The position numbers and the translations under genes were made by a program. A DNA stretch of 64,000 bases, from contig NZ_CP046919.1 of NCBI RefSeq assembly GCF_011387195.1, positions 1,426,001 to 1,490,000 on the forward strand, written 5' to 3'. The notes under the pieces are model-generated. The model made no database searches. It was not told the origin of the DNA and worked only from the letters and a program-made list of their open reading frames with translations. The DNA comes from Streptococcus ruminicola. Lineage in GTDB: Bacteria; Bacillota; Bacilli; Lactobacillales; Streptococcaceae. Shown here in pieces: positions 43,541 through 52,184 of the stretch (position 1 is the first letter of the stretch; every line of letters starts with the position of its first letter).

Positions 43541-45184
43541 ATGGTAACACGTAATCAATTTTCAACTTTAGAAATGCGCAAATCAAGTTCGTATTTTTCT
43601 GCATTAAAAACTATTGTCGAAACAGCATTTTATGAAAACCAGGTTCACCCAATTAAAACCTTGGAAGAAGCTTACCAGTTGGCTTCAAATGCTGCAGGTA
43701 CAGTGATTTTAGACATGCCTGTCATTCATACTAAGGAATTGGGACTGCCTTCCTATGCTCGTGTGTTGTTAACAAATTCTGGTGCAGTCGTTGGACGAAC
43801 AGCTAAAGCCCGTCGAATTTTTGGCCAAGACGAAGATGAAGATGAACGTTTGCTATCCATTGTTAGAAGTGCAGTTTATCAAGCGCATCGTCGTCAATTT
43901 TACAAAGCTGATGCTATTGTAGGGTTAGATGAAAAATTCATGGTACGCGCCCATTTGATGGTGCCAGAAGAAGAAGTCAATAATCTCTATTCATGGTTAT
44001 TGAATTTTCAAATTCTAGATGAAGAATTTAAAAATCGTTTGAAAGTTTCTAAGGTTTACAATGAGGATGATATTTTTGTCTTCTTTAATCCAAGATGGTC
44101 TCATCCAGATTACCCAGATGGTTTGGTCTATTTTGATACTAATCACAACTGTGTAGCTATTTTAGGACTCAATTATTTTGGTGAATTGAAGAAAGCGACT
44201 TTGACACTTGCCTGGGGAACAGCTGCACGTAATGGTTACGTGTCATGCCACGGTGGTTTGAAGATTTTCCAAGGAAAAGAAGGTCAGAAGGATTATGTAG
44301 CTTCATTCTTTGGTTTGTCAGGTTCAGGAAAATCTACTTTGACTCACGCTAAACATAATGGAAAATATGATATCAAAGTTTTGCACGATGATGCCTTTGT
44401 CATTTCTGAAAAGGACGGTTCATCAATTGCACTTGAACCATCATATTTTGATAAAACAAATGATTACCCAACAGGTCATCCTGAACAAGATTTCTTTGTG
44501 ACAGTTCAAAACTGCGGGGTGACTTTGGATGAAAATGGTCGTAAAAAATTGATGACAGAAGATATCCGAAATGGTAACGGTCGAACGGTTAAATCTCGTT
44601 TTGCGACACCAAATCGTGTTGACCATATCGAAGAGCCGATTAATGCCATCTTTTGGATTATGAAAGACGATTCTCTACCTCCATTGATTAAGGTTAATGA
44701 CCCTCTCATGGCAGCAACGATGGGATGTACCTTGATGACTAAGCGTTCAAGTGCTGAAAATATTGAAGGAAATAAACAAACACTTGTCATCGAACCATTT
44801 GCCAACCCATTTAGGGTTTATCCGCTCGTTGAAGATTATCAAAAATTCCGTTCACTATTTGAAGGAGATGTGGATTGCTACATCATCAACACAGGTACTT
44901 ACATGGGACAAAGTATCCCAAAAGAAGTTTCTTTAGGTATCATTGAAAAGTTAGTTGATGGTGATGCAGAGTTTAAAGATTTTGGACCAATCGAAGGTTT
45001 CCAATATTTGGATTTGGCAGAATACCCTGTTCATCATTTTGACAGCAAGTATAAACAACTCATCCGTTCACGTATGCAGTTCCGTTTGAATTATTTGCTT
45101 TCATTCAACCAAAACAACCCAAAACTTGCTTTGCCAGTTGAAGCTATTTCACGTTTGGAAAAAGTCATTAATAATTTGAAATAA
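43541..45184 (+). CDS. pckA: Phosphoenolpyruvate carboxykinase (ATP)
   Basis: PckA interconverts PEP plus CO2 and oxaloacetate with ATP/ADP. The 547 residues contain the kinase loop GLSGSGKST at about 258-266, the metal region VLHDDAFVI and TKRSSAENIEG. In fermenting rumen streptococci this enzyme is thought to work toward oxaloacetate (family knowledge), which would feed the citrate synthase encoded 7 kb upstream. A perfect cre site overlaps the promoter. AGGAGG precedes the start. It is monocistronic. Confidence 0.95.
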   Translation: MVTRNQFSTLEMRKSSSYFSALKTIVETAFYENQVHPIKTLEEAYQLASNAAGTVILDMPVIHTKELGLPSYARVLLTNSGAVVGRTAKARRIFGQDEDEDERLLSIVRSAVYQAHRRQFYKADAIVGLDEKFMVRAHLMVPEEEVNNLYSWLLNFQILDEEFKNRLKVSKVYNEDDIFVFFNPRWSHPDYPDGLVYFDTNHNCVAILGLNYFGELKKATLTLAWGTAARNGYVSCHGGLKIFQGKEGQKDYVASFFGLSGSGKSTLTHAKHNGKYDIKVLHDDAFVISEKDGSSIALEPSYFDKTNDYPTGHPEQDFFVTVQNCGVTLDENGRKKLMTEDIRNGNGRTVKSRFATPNRVDHIEEPINAIFWIMKDDSLPPLIKVNDPLMAATMGCTLMTKRSSAENIEGNKQTLVIEPFANPFRVYPLVEDYQKFRSLFEGDVDCYIINTGTYMGQSIPKEVSLGIIEKLVDGDAEFKDFGPIEGFQYLDLAEYPVHHFDSKYKQLIRSRMQFRLNYLLSFNQNNPKLALPVEAISRLEKVINNLK

Positions 45185-45191
45185 TTTTTCT

Positions 45192-45223
45192 AATCCTTGA
45201 GAGAAATCTCAAGGATTTTTTAT
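45192..45223 (+). terminator. Terminator after pckA
   Basis: AATCCTTGAGA and TCTCAAGGATT flank four bases, followed by Ts. Confidence 0.85.
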
Positions 45224-45290
45224 GCTTTTGAGTGAGGTATAGAATTTACTTATATGTACTTATAACAATAAAAAATATCATAAGATATAG

Positions 45291-45305
45291 AATTTTCAGA
45301 AAATA
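45291..45305 (+). promoter_or_regulatory. CodY box upstream of the cell-wall subtilase
   Basis: AATTTTCAGAAAATA differs at one position from the CodY consensus AATTTTCWGAAAATT. CodY control of a surface protease that yields peptides is plausible. Confidence 0.65.
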
Positions 45306-45388
45306 TGTTGAATTTATTTTTTGTTTGTGTTTTAATGTGTTTTATATTGGTTGAACCAGTATGTAAAACTTTTTTTGGAGGTTTATTT

Positions 45389-48300
45389 ATGGGTAAAAAA
45401 GAACGTTTCTCGTTGAGAAAGTACAAGGTCGGATTGGTTTCTGTGCTGATTGGAGCAGTCTTCTTAGCGGGGCATGTAGCAGCAGATGAGGTTAATTCTG
45501 CGGTACAGCCTAATCAGGTGGGAACAGAGCAAGTTGTTCAAGTAGTTGATAGCAGTCAGGCGGTAGATGAAACTCAAGTTGAGCTTGCTACAGAACAAAC
45601 ATCAGAAGTTTCGTCTCAGACTGTTAATCAAGGTGATGTTACTTTGTCTGACAATCAAGAAGCAAGTCTTCCTGCAGAAAATGAAGTGACTGACAACACT
45701 CAAGATAAAATTAGTACTGTCAGCAATCAAACACTTGACACGACACCACAGCAAGAAGAAAGTCAAGCTAAACAACCAGAAACTCCACAAAGTATTGATA
45801 CAGATGAGCAAATCAAAGTTCCAGAGGTTTGGGAGAGCGGCTATAAAGGTCAAGGAACTGTTGTAGCAATCATTGATTCAGGTTTGGATGTTGATCACGA
45901 TGTTTTGCACATCACAGATCCGTCAAAAGCAAAATACAAGAGTCAAGAGGAAATGGATGCAGCTAAAGCTGCAGCAGGTATTACTTACGGAAAATGGTTT
46001 AACGACAAAGTTATTTTTGGTTATAATTACGTTGATGGAAATACCAATTTGAAAGAGGGAATTGAAGATTCTCACGGTATGCACGTAACAGGTATTGCAA
46101 CTGGTAATCCAAGTCAAAAAGCAGGAAATGAGTATATTTATGGTGTTGCTCCAGAAGCACAAGTCATTTTCTTGCGAGTCTTTTCAGATTTGAAAAATAC
46201 AACTGGTCCGGCATTGTATGTTAGAGCAATCGAAGACGCTGTTAAGCTTGGAGCTGATTCTATTAATCTAAGCCTCGGTAGTACCACGGGTTCAACAGCA
46301 AATATTGAAGAGAGCCTGCTTGAGGCTATTGAAGCAGCCCAACGAGCAGGTGTAACGGTTGTTATTTCAGCAGGGAACGATGGGGCATTTGGTGATGGTC
46401 AAAAACCTTTTGCTGAAAATATTGATTATGGCTTAGTTGGCAATCCTTCAACAGCAAAAGGAGCCATTTCAGTTGCATCTTATAATAGCGATTATACCAG
46501 AGGTCAAGCTGTTACATTTGTTGGGATGGAGAATAATGCGGAATTAAACTACGGAAGATGCCCATTTTCTGACCCAAATAAAAGTGAAAAGAAATTTGAA
46601 ATTGGTAGAGATTATGACTATGTCTACGTAGGTACAGGTACAGCAGAAGAAGTGCAAGGAGTTGATTTAACAGGAAAAATTGCTCTTATTAAGCGTGGTG
46701 GTTTAACCTTCTCTGAAAAAATTGCTAACGCTATTGCTCAAGGAGCTGAAGGAGTCGTTATTTTTAACAACGACCCTCAAGGAGCAAATATCAGCATGTC
46801 TCTTGATGATACAGCTGTTGCTATTCCAGCCGTATTTATTCCATATAAATTTGGTAATGCTCTTGCAAACGGTAATTATAAAATTCGTTTCAATGGTAAT
46901 CTTGAAAAATTTGATAATATTGAAGCTGGGCGTTTTTCAAGTTTTAGTAGCTGGGGATTGACAAGTGATGGTGAGCTAAAACCTGATGTTTCAGCACCAG
47001 GAGGAAGCATTTATTCATCGTTTAATGATGGTCAATACGGTTTGATGAGTGGTACAAGTATGGCTGCTCCTCACGTAACAGGTGTTGTAGCTTTGGTTAA
47101 GCAGTACCTCAAGGAAAAATACCCAGAAAAATCAGATGCCGAAATAGCTTACTTGGTAAAAGCTTTGATTATGAGCAATGCTAAAGCGCATTATGATGAA
47201 CAAGCAGGTGAATTTAGTTCGCCACGCCAACAAGGAGCAGGGCTAGTTGATACAGCATCAGCCATTAGTTCTGGTTTATATCTGACAGGAGATGACGGTT
47301 ATGGCAGTATCACTCTAGGAAATGTTGGAGATACTTTTAGTTTTGATGTAACTATTCATAACATTAGCGATCAAGATAAGACATTAACCTATGAAACAAA
47401 TCTTCAAACAGATGCTGTCGAGGATGGTAAGATTACTTTATCACCACGACACTTGGCAACTATCGCTGGTAGAACCATTACTGTGAAGGCTAATAGTTCT
47501 GAGAAAGTAACGATTGCTGTTGATGCACGTCAGTTTGCTGAGCTATTAACAAAAGAAATGCCAAGTGGTTATTATCTTGAAGGTTTTGTTCGCTTCTTGG
47601 ATTCAGTTGATTTTGCTGAAGTTGTCAGCCTTCCGTTTGTTGGCTTTAGAGGTGATTTTCAAAATTTAGCTGTTGTCGAAGACCCTGTCTATAAATTGGT
47701 GGCTGATGGCAAAAATGGTTTTTATCTAGAAATTGACGCTGACCATAAAGTTTCTAGTTCTGATGATACGACAGCTCTGCTAACCAATTCGACTGATAGT
47801 TCAAAACCAATCGTTCTTGGTACTTATGCCAATAATGCTGGAGACTTTGTCTTGCACATGGATGAAAATGGCACACCACGACTTGCTATCTCACCAAATA
47901 ATGACGGCAAGCAAGATTTCGTAGCTTTCAAAGGTGTCTTTTTAAGAAATTATACTGATGCTAGCGCTGCGGTGTATGCAGCAGATGATGTCAATTTTGA
48001 GCATCCTTTATGGCAAAGTGAGACTTTTTCTGGAGTTAAAAATTATAAGAGCGAAAAAGGTTCAACAGCTCTTTCATCAACGATTTGGTATGGTGATAAT
48101 CTGGACGGTAAGGACTTGTCAGATGGTTCATACAAGTATGTCTTGACTTACTATCCAACCGTTATTGGTGCACAAGCTCAACATTTAGCATTTGATATTA
48201 TTGTCGATCGTAAAAATCCAGTTATCACAACTGCAACTTATGATGCAGTTAGCCAAAACTTTAATCCTAGAAAAGCTTTAGATGATGGTTCAGGCGTTTT

Positions 48301-49963
48301 ACGTGGACGTGTTTATTATATTGATGACCATTACACTCCTGTTTATCTTGAACAAAATCCAGATGGTTCGTTTACTTTGCCGCTTGATGCTGCTTCGTTA
48401 GAAGATTTTTACTATGTGGTAGAAGATTTTGCTGGCAATACGGAAACGGCTAAAGTTAGTGATTTGGTCAATGTCGGAAATGAAAGTGGGCGCGTTACAA
48501 TCAACCTTCTTGATGGTCAGACAAATGTTGCAAGTTATGTTGATTATACGTTTATTGTCAAAGACCATGATGGTAATGTTATCACTGATTTGAAGTATTA
48601 TGGCAATGATTTATCTACAGTTAATTTGCCATTTGGTGATTATACTGTAGAACTTGCACTTTATGATACAGATGCTGCCGAATTAGCTGGTCCAACTAGC
48701 CAAATTATTAAGCTTTCAGATGCGGATAGTTACAAAACAGTGAATTTCTATGTTCATACGCGTAATCAGGCAGCATTGGTACTTGATTTTGATAAGGAAC
48801 TTCCAAAAGGTACAACAGTTTCTATTTCAAATAAAAATGGCAAACTGACAGTTATTCCAGCAGCAAGATATGCTAAGAAAGATTATGGTAAAAACGTATA
48901 TGTTGGAGACTACACATTAGAATTGCCACTTCCAGTTGGTTATGAGCTTTATGAGGATCCACATTTTACAGTTGTTTATGGAAAACAAAATCATATTGCT
49001 TTTAGTATTATTGATAAAACTGCTTTGATTGCGGCGACACAAGCAACAAATGGTATTGAAAATGAAGCGCGTTATTATAATGCTTCACTAGAAAAACTCT
49101 TAGCTTATCGAGATGCATTGACAAGCGCGCAAGCCATTTTGTCAGGAAAATACACACAAGTTGAAGTTGATGCAGCACTTCAAACATTACAAGATGCTAT
49201 TGAAGCTTTAGATGGCAAAACGACAGACTTTAAGGCATTGACTGAAGAAGATAGTCAGTTTCAAGCAGAACAAGAAGACCCAGCTTATTACAATGCTGGA
49301 GTCGCAGCACGTACCACTTATGACACTCAGCACCGTAAAGCGAACTTAGTGCTTGCAAAAGGTTCAGTAACTCAAGAAGAAGTTGATGCGACATTGAAAA
49401 AATTGAAATCTGCGCGTGAAGCTCTTGATGGAAAGGCAACAGATTTCCGAGCACTTTCAAATCTTTCAGTCAAATCAAAAGTCTTGAAAGTCACATCAGC
49501 TAAATATAAAAATGCAAGTGAACCAGCAAAAACAGCCTATAATCAAGCTTTAGTCGAAGCGCAAGCTGTTTTGAGCAACTCAGAAGCAACTCAAGGTGAG
49601 GTCGATGCTGCCTTAGCTAACCTAAAAGCGGCAGAAGCTGAGCTTGATGGAAAAGAAAATCAAACCACATCTACTCAAACTGAGTTTAATGATTTCATTC
49701 CAAAAGAGGTTATTAGGAGTGAAACACCACCACAATCGATGAGAAGTCAAAGTGCCAGTGAGAAAGGAGGAGAGGTAGTAGCACTAGGGGTTAATAAACG
49801 AGGTTTAGCAGGAAAATCTGCTTCGCCACTTAAACAATCCAAAGAGACTGCTTATCTTCCTACGACATCTAGTCAGTCAGAACCATTCTTAGTTTCATTA
49901 GGATTTGTAATCTTAGGAGGTGTTTCCCTTATCTGGGAAAAACGAAAATATAAACAAGAATAA
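45389..49963 (+). CDS. Cell-wall-anchored subtilisin-like protease (lactocepin/C5a-peptidase type)
   Basis: The 1524-residue protein starts with a YSIRK-like signal (RFSLRKYKVGLVSVLIGAVFL) and a Gln/Glu/Thr-rich pro-region. The S8 triad is at about Asp162 in AIIDSGLDVDHD, His228 in DSHGMHVTG and Ser557 in SGTSMAAPHV, with a PA insert at about 385-500. Fn3-like wall domains follow, then three FIVAR-type helical modules (about 1205-1430), each ending in LDGK. The C terminus has LPTTS where LPTTG is expected, then a hydrophobic segment and KRKYKQE. Targets could be casein-like peptides or host proteins. The ATG at 45389 has TTGGAGG; the longer frame lacks one. Confidence 0.92.
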   Translation: MGKKERFSLRKYKVGLVSVLIGAVFLAGHVAADEVNSAVQPNQVGTEQVVQVVDSSQAVDETQVELATEQTSEVSSQTVNQGDVTLSDNQEASLPAENEVTDNTQDKISTVSNQTLDTTPQQEESQAKQPETPQSIDTDEQIKVPEVWESGYKGQGTVVAIIDSGLDVDHDVLHITDPSKAKYKSQEEMDAAKAAAGITYGKWFNDKVIFGYNYVDGNTNLKEGIEDSHGMHVTGIATGNPSQKAGNEYIYGVAPEAQVIFLRVFSDLKNTTGPALYVRAIEDAVKLGADSINLSLGSTTGSTANIEESLLEAIEAAQRAGVTVVISAGNDGAFGDGQKPFAENIDYGLVGNPSTAKGAISVASYNSDYTRGQAVTFVGMENNAELNYGRCPFSDPNKSEKKFEIGRDYDYVYVGTGTAEEVQGVDLTGKIALIKRGGLTFSEKIANAIAQGAEGVVIFNNDPQGANISMSLDDTAVAIPAVFIPYKFGNALANGNYKIRFNGNLEKFDNIEAGRFSSFSSWGLTSDGELKPDVSAPGGSIYSSFNDGQYGLMSGTSMAAPHVTGVVALVKQYLKEKYPEKSDAEIAYLVKALIMSNAKAHYDEQAGEFSSPRQQGAGLVDTASAISSGLYLTGDDGYGSITLGNVGDTFSFDVTIHNISDQDKTLTYETNLQTDAVEDGKITLSPRHLATIAGRTITVKANSSEKVTIAVDARQFAELLTKEMPSGYYLEGFVRFLDSVDFAEVVSLPFVGFRGDFQNLAVVEDPVYKLVADGKNGFYLEIDADHKVSSSDDTTALLTNSTDSSKPIVLGTYANNAGDFVLHMDENGTPRLAISPNNDGKQDFVAFKGVFLRNYTDASAAVYAADDVNFEHPLWQSETFSGVKNYKSEKGSTALSSTIWYGDNLDGKDLSDGSYKYVLTYYPTVIGAQAQHLAFDIIVDRKNPVITTATYDAVSQNFNPRKALDDGSGVLRGRVYYIDDHYTPVYLEQNPDGSFTLPLDAASLEDFYYVVEDFAGNTETAKVSDLVNVGNESGRVTINLLDGQTNVASYVDYTFIVKDHDGNVITDLKYYGNDLSTVNLPFGDYTVELALYDTDAAELAGPTSQIIKLSDADSYKTVNFYVHTRNQAALVLDFDKELPKGTTVSISNKNGKLTVIPAARYAKKDYGKNVYVGDYTLELPLPVGYELYEDPHFTVVYGKQNHIAFSIIDKTALIAATQATNGIENEARYYNASLEKLLAYRDALTSAQAILSGKYTQVEVDAALQTLQDAIEALDGKTTDFKALTEEDSQFQAEQEDPAYYNAGVAARTTYDTQHRKANLVLAKGSVTQEEVDATLKKLKSAREALDGKATDFRALSNLSVKSKVLKVTSAKYKNASEPAKTAYNQALVEAQAVLSNSEATQGEVDAALANLKAAEAELDGKENQTTSTQTEFNDFIPKEVIRSETPPQSMRSQSASEKGGEVVALGVNKRGLAGKSASPLKQSKETAYLPTTSSQSEPFLVSLGFVILGGVSLIWEKRKYKQE

Positions 49964-49969
49964 AAAATA

Positions 49970-49998
49970 ATGCATAGCCTAGACGGCTATGCATTTTT
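49970..49998. terminator. Bidirectional terminator between the subtilase and the helicase gene
   Basis: ATGCATAGCC and GGCTATGCAT flank five bases, with As before and Ts after. Confidence 0.8.
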
Positions 49999-50003
49999 AG
50001 ATA

Positions 50004-51089
50004 TTATTTTTTCAAATGTAATTTTTGATTTTTAAGATAAACTTCTGAAACAGGTGCGTATTTTTTGAGTTTTTTCAAGTCTTCTTTGTGGCTGACAAAT
50101 GTGATAACAACACCTGATTTTCCCATACGTCCTGTACGGCCAGCACGGTGTGTGTAAGTTTCTTTATCACGAGCAACTTCAAAATTGATGACATATTCAA
50201 GATTGTCAATATCGATACCGCGTGCCACCAAATCTGTTCCCAGAAGAAGTGAGATATCATGATTCTTGAATTTTTCAAGGATGACTTTACGGAATTTTAC
50301 GTTGATATCTGAGGCTAAAGAAACAGCAGAAGCACGGTTGAACTGTAAGCGTTCCTCAGCTGCACCGAGGTCTGAAAGGCTATTGAAGAAGACGAGACCA
50401 CGAAAATCAGGAATGTTTGCGAATTTACGAAGCAATTCAACACGGTCACGCTTGTCAACTGAAATGTAGTAGTGAGCAATCTGGTCAAGTTTTTGGTCAG
50501 AAAGATCGATAGTAATCGTATTTTCTGCTAAAACTTCAGGATCAACTTTATCTGTTGCGCTCATGTAAATCATTTGATGGTCGCGTGGCACACGGTGAAT
50601 GATGTTTTCAACAAAGTGATATTGTGAATCGCTAAGCAATTCGTCAAATTCGTCTAAGATGATTGTATCAACGTTCATCATTTTGATTTTTTTATGTTTA
50701 ACGAGTTCGAAGACACGACCTGGTGTTCCGACAAGAATTTCAGGACCTTTTTTCAAACGTTCGATTTGACGTTTTTGGCTTGAGCCAGAAATAAAGAGTT
50801 GTGTAGACAGGTTTAATGGCTCAGCCCATGTTTTTGTAACTTCAAAAATTTGCCCAGCCAACTCGGTATTTGGAGCTAAGATAAGCAATTGCTGAGATTT
50901 TTTAGGCTTTAATTTTAGAAGTGCGGGAAAGAGATAAGCTAGGGTTTTACCAGTACCAGTTGGGCTAATACCAAGAAGGTTATCTCCTTGTGAAATTGGT
51001 TCAAAGACTTGTTTTTGAATGTCTGTTAGTTCAGAAAAGCCTGCTTCTTTTAGTTGGTCTTGCCATACTTGTGGAAATTGTGAAATCAT
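50004..51089 (-). CDS. DEAD-box-type RNA helicase (DEFD variant)
   Basis: The 361 residues carry helicase motifs in order: the Q-like TDIQKQVF, motif I SPTGTGKT near residue 40, PGRVFELV, motif II DEFD near 147, motif III SATD and motif VI HRAGRTGRMGKSG near 315. Motif II reads DEFD, not DEAD, and the protein is short, without the long basic tail of cold-shock helicases. It probably unwinds RNA in ribosome assembly or decay. AAGGAAAAC precedes the start. It is a single minus-strand gene, convergent with the subtilase. Confidence 0.88.
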   Translation of the reverse strand: MISQFPQVWQDQLKEAGFSELTDIQKQVFEPISQGDNLLGISPTGTGKTLAYLFPALLKLKPKKSQQLLILAPNTELAGQIFEVTKTWAEPLNLSTQLFISGSSQKRQIERLKKGPEILVGTPGRVFELVKHKKIKMMNVDTIILDEFDELLSDSQYHFVENIIHRVPRDHQMIYMSATDKVDPEVLAENTITIDLSDQKLDQIAHYYISVDKRDRVELLRKFANIPDFRGLVFFNSLSDLGAAEERLQFNRASAVSLASDINVKFRKVILEKFKNHDISLLLGTDLVARGIDIDNLEYVINFEVARDKETYTHRAGRTGRMGKSGVVITFVSHKEDLKKLKKYAPVSEVYLKNQKLHLKK

Positions 51090-51243
51090 AGTTTTCCTTT
51101 TCTATGTTTTAAATCTTTATTTCATTATAACATAGAAAAAGCGAAGTTTTTTTATTTAAGGGGCAAGTAAGGGATTTCAATGTTTGAAAAATTTGGAAAA
51201 AGTAGTAGAATAGATAGGAAATATTTTTTATTTGGAGTAATAA

Positions 51244-51876
51244 ATGCGTAAAAAACCTATTATTATTGGTGTGACTGGTGGTTCTGGAGGCGGAAAAACC
51301 AGCGTTTCTAAAGCAATTTTGGCAAATTTCCAAGATCAAAAAATTGCTATGATTCAACACGATTCTTACTATAAAGATCAAAGTCACTTGACTTTTGAAG
51401 AACGTGTATCAACTAACTATGACCACCCACTTGCTTTTGATACTGATTTGATGATTGAACACATCAATGAATTGATTGCAGGTCGCCCAGTAGATATTCC
51501 AATTTACGACTACACACTACACACTCGTAGTGAAAAAACATATCGTCAAGAACCTCAAGATGTTATCATCGTTGAAGGTATCTTGGTTCTTGAAGACAAA
51601 CGTCTTCGTGATTTGATGGATATTAAACTTTTTGTTGATACTGATGACGATATCCGTATCATCCGTCGTATCAAACGTGATATGGAAGAACGTGGTCGTA
51701 GCCTTGATAGTGTTATTGAACAATACACTTCTGTGGTTAAACCAATGTTCCACCAATTTATCGAACCAACAAAACGTTATGCTGACATCATCATCCCAGA
51801 AGGTGCTTCAAATGTTGTCGCAATCGACCTTATCAATACTAAAATTGCTGCAATTTTGAAAGAAAATGAAGAATAA
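51244..51876 (+). CDS. udk: Uridine/cytidine kinase
   Basis: Udk phosphorylates uridine and cytidine in pyrimidine salvage. The 210 residues show the P-loop [18 protein letters not shown], the [24 protein letters not shown] substrate region, and [21 protein letters not shown] near residue 140. TTGGAG precedes the ATG at 51244. It is monocistronic, with a terminator of AGCTGG/CCAGCT type behind it at about 51883-51905. Sequence and length are ordinary for streptococci. Confidence 0.96.
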   Translation: MRKKPIIIGVTGGSGGGKTSVSKAILANFQDQKIAMIQHDSYYKDQSHLTFEERVSTNYDHPLAFDTDLMIEHINELIAGRPVDIPIYDYTLHTRSEKTYRQEPQDVIIVEGILVLEDKRLRDLMDIKLFVDTDDDIRIIRRIKRDMEERGRSLDSVIEQYTSVVKPMFHQFIEPTKRYADIIIPEGASNVVAIDLINTKIAAILKENEE

Positions 51877-51917
51877 GTGAAGGGCTGGAAAATCCAGCTC
51901 TTTTTACTTTTAGTAAT

Positions 51918-51932
51918 TATTTTCAGAAAATT
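51918..51932 (+). promoter_or_regulatory. CodY box upstream of the leu operon
   Basis: TATTTTCAGAAAATT differs from the CodY consensus at one position and lies 22 bases before the -35 of the leu promoter. Confidence 0.65.
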
Positions 51933-51953
51933 TGTTTTATTTAGATTATTCTG

Positions 51954-51982
51954 TTGACTTTTACCTTAGAAAGGGGTATTAT
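51954..51982 (+). promoter_or_regulatory. leu operon promoter
   Basis: TTGACT and TATTAT are 17 bp apart. Transcription should start near 51989, leaving a leader of nearly 200 nt. Confidence 0.75.
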
Positions 51983-52019
51983 GTTAAAAAACGAAAAACA
52001 TCGAAGGGAAAATAAGTCA

Positions 52020-52067
52020 ATGACATTCGCAACAATGACAGTCTTGCTATTGCGTAATGAGGGCTAG
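52020..52067 (+). CDS. leuL: Leucine leader peptide (attenuator)
   Basis: A 15-residue peptide, MTFATMTVLLLRNEG, is encoded behind AAGGGA. Three leucine codons in a row (TTG CTA TTG, 52044-52052), one of them rare, would stall ribosomes when leucyl-tRNA is short. Its stop lies at the base of the downstream hairpins, as in classical amino-acid attenuators. It is too short for ordinary gene finding. Confidence 0.75.
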   Translation: MTFATMTVLLLRNEG

Positions 52068-52147
52068 TGCAGCATAAGCATTAGTCCTGTTTGGCTTACC
52101 AAGCGGGATAAAAACATCTCGCTTGACCGTGAGATGTTTTTATTTTT
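52061..52147 (+). promoter_or_regulatory. Attenuator hairpins of the leu operon
   Basis: Alternative pairings are visible. GGGCTAGTGC pairs with GCATTAGTCC (52061-52086). CAAGCGGGAT (52100-52109) pairs with ATCTCGCTTG (52116-52125) as antiterminator. The competing terminator is AAAACATCTC (52111-52120) with GAGATGTTTT (52131-52140) followed by Ts. The last two cannot form together. Confidence 0.8.
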
Positions 52148-52184
52148 ATCTTATTGTTTTTGCTAGAATTAGAAAGAGGTTACT

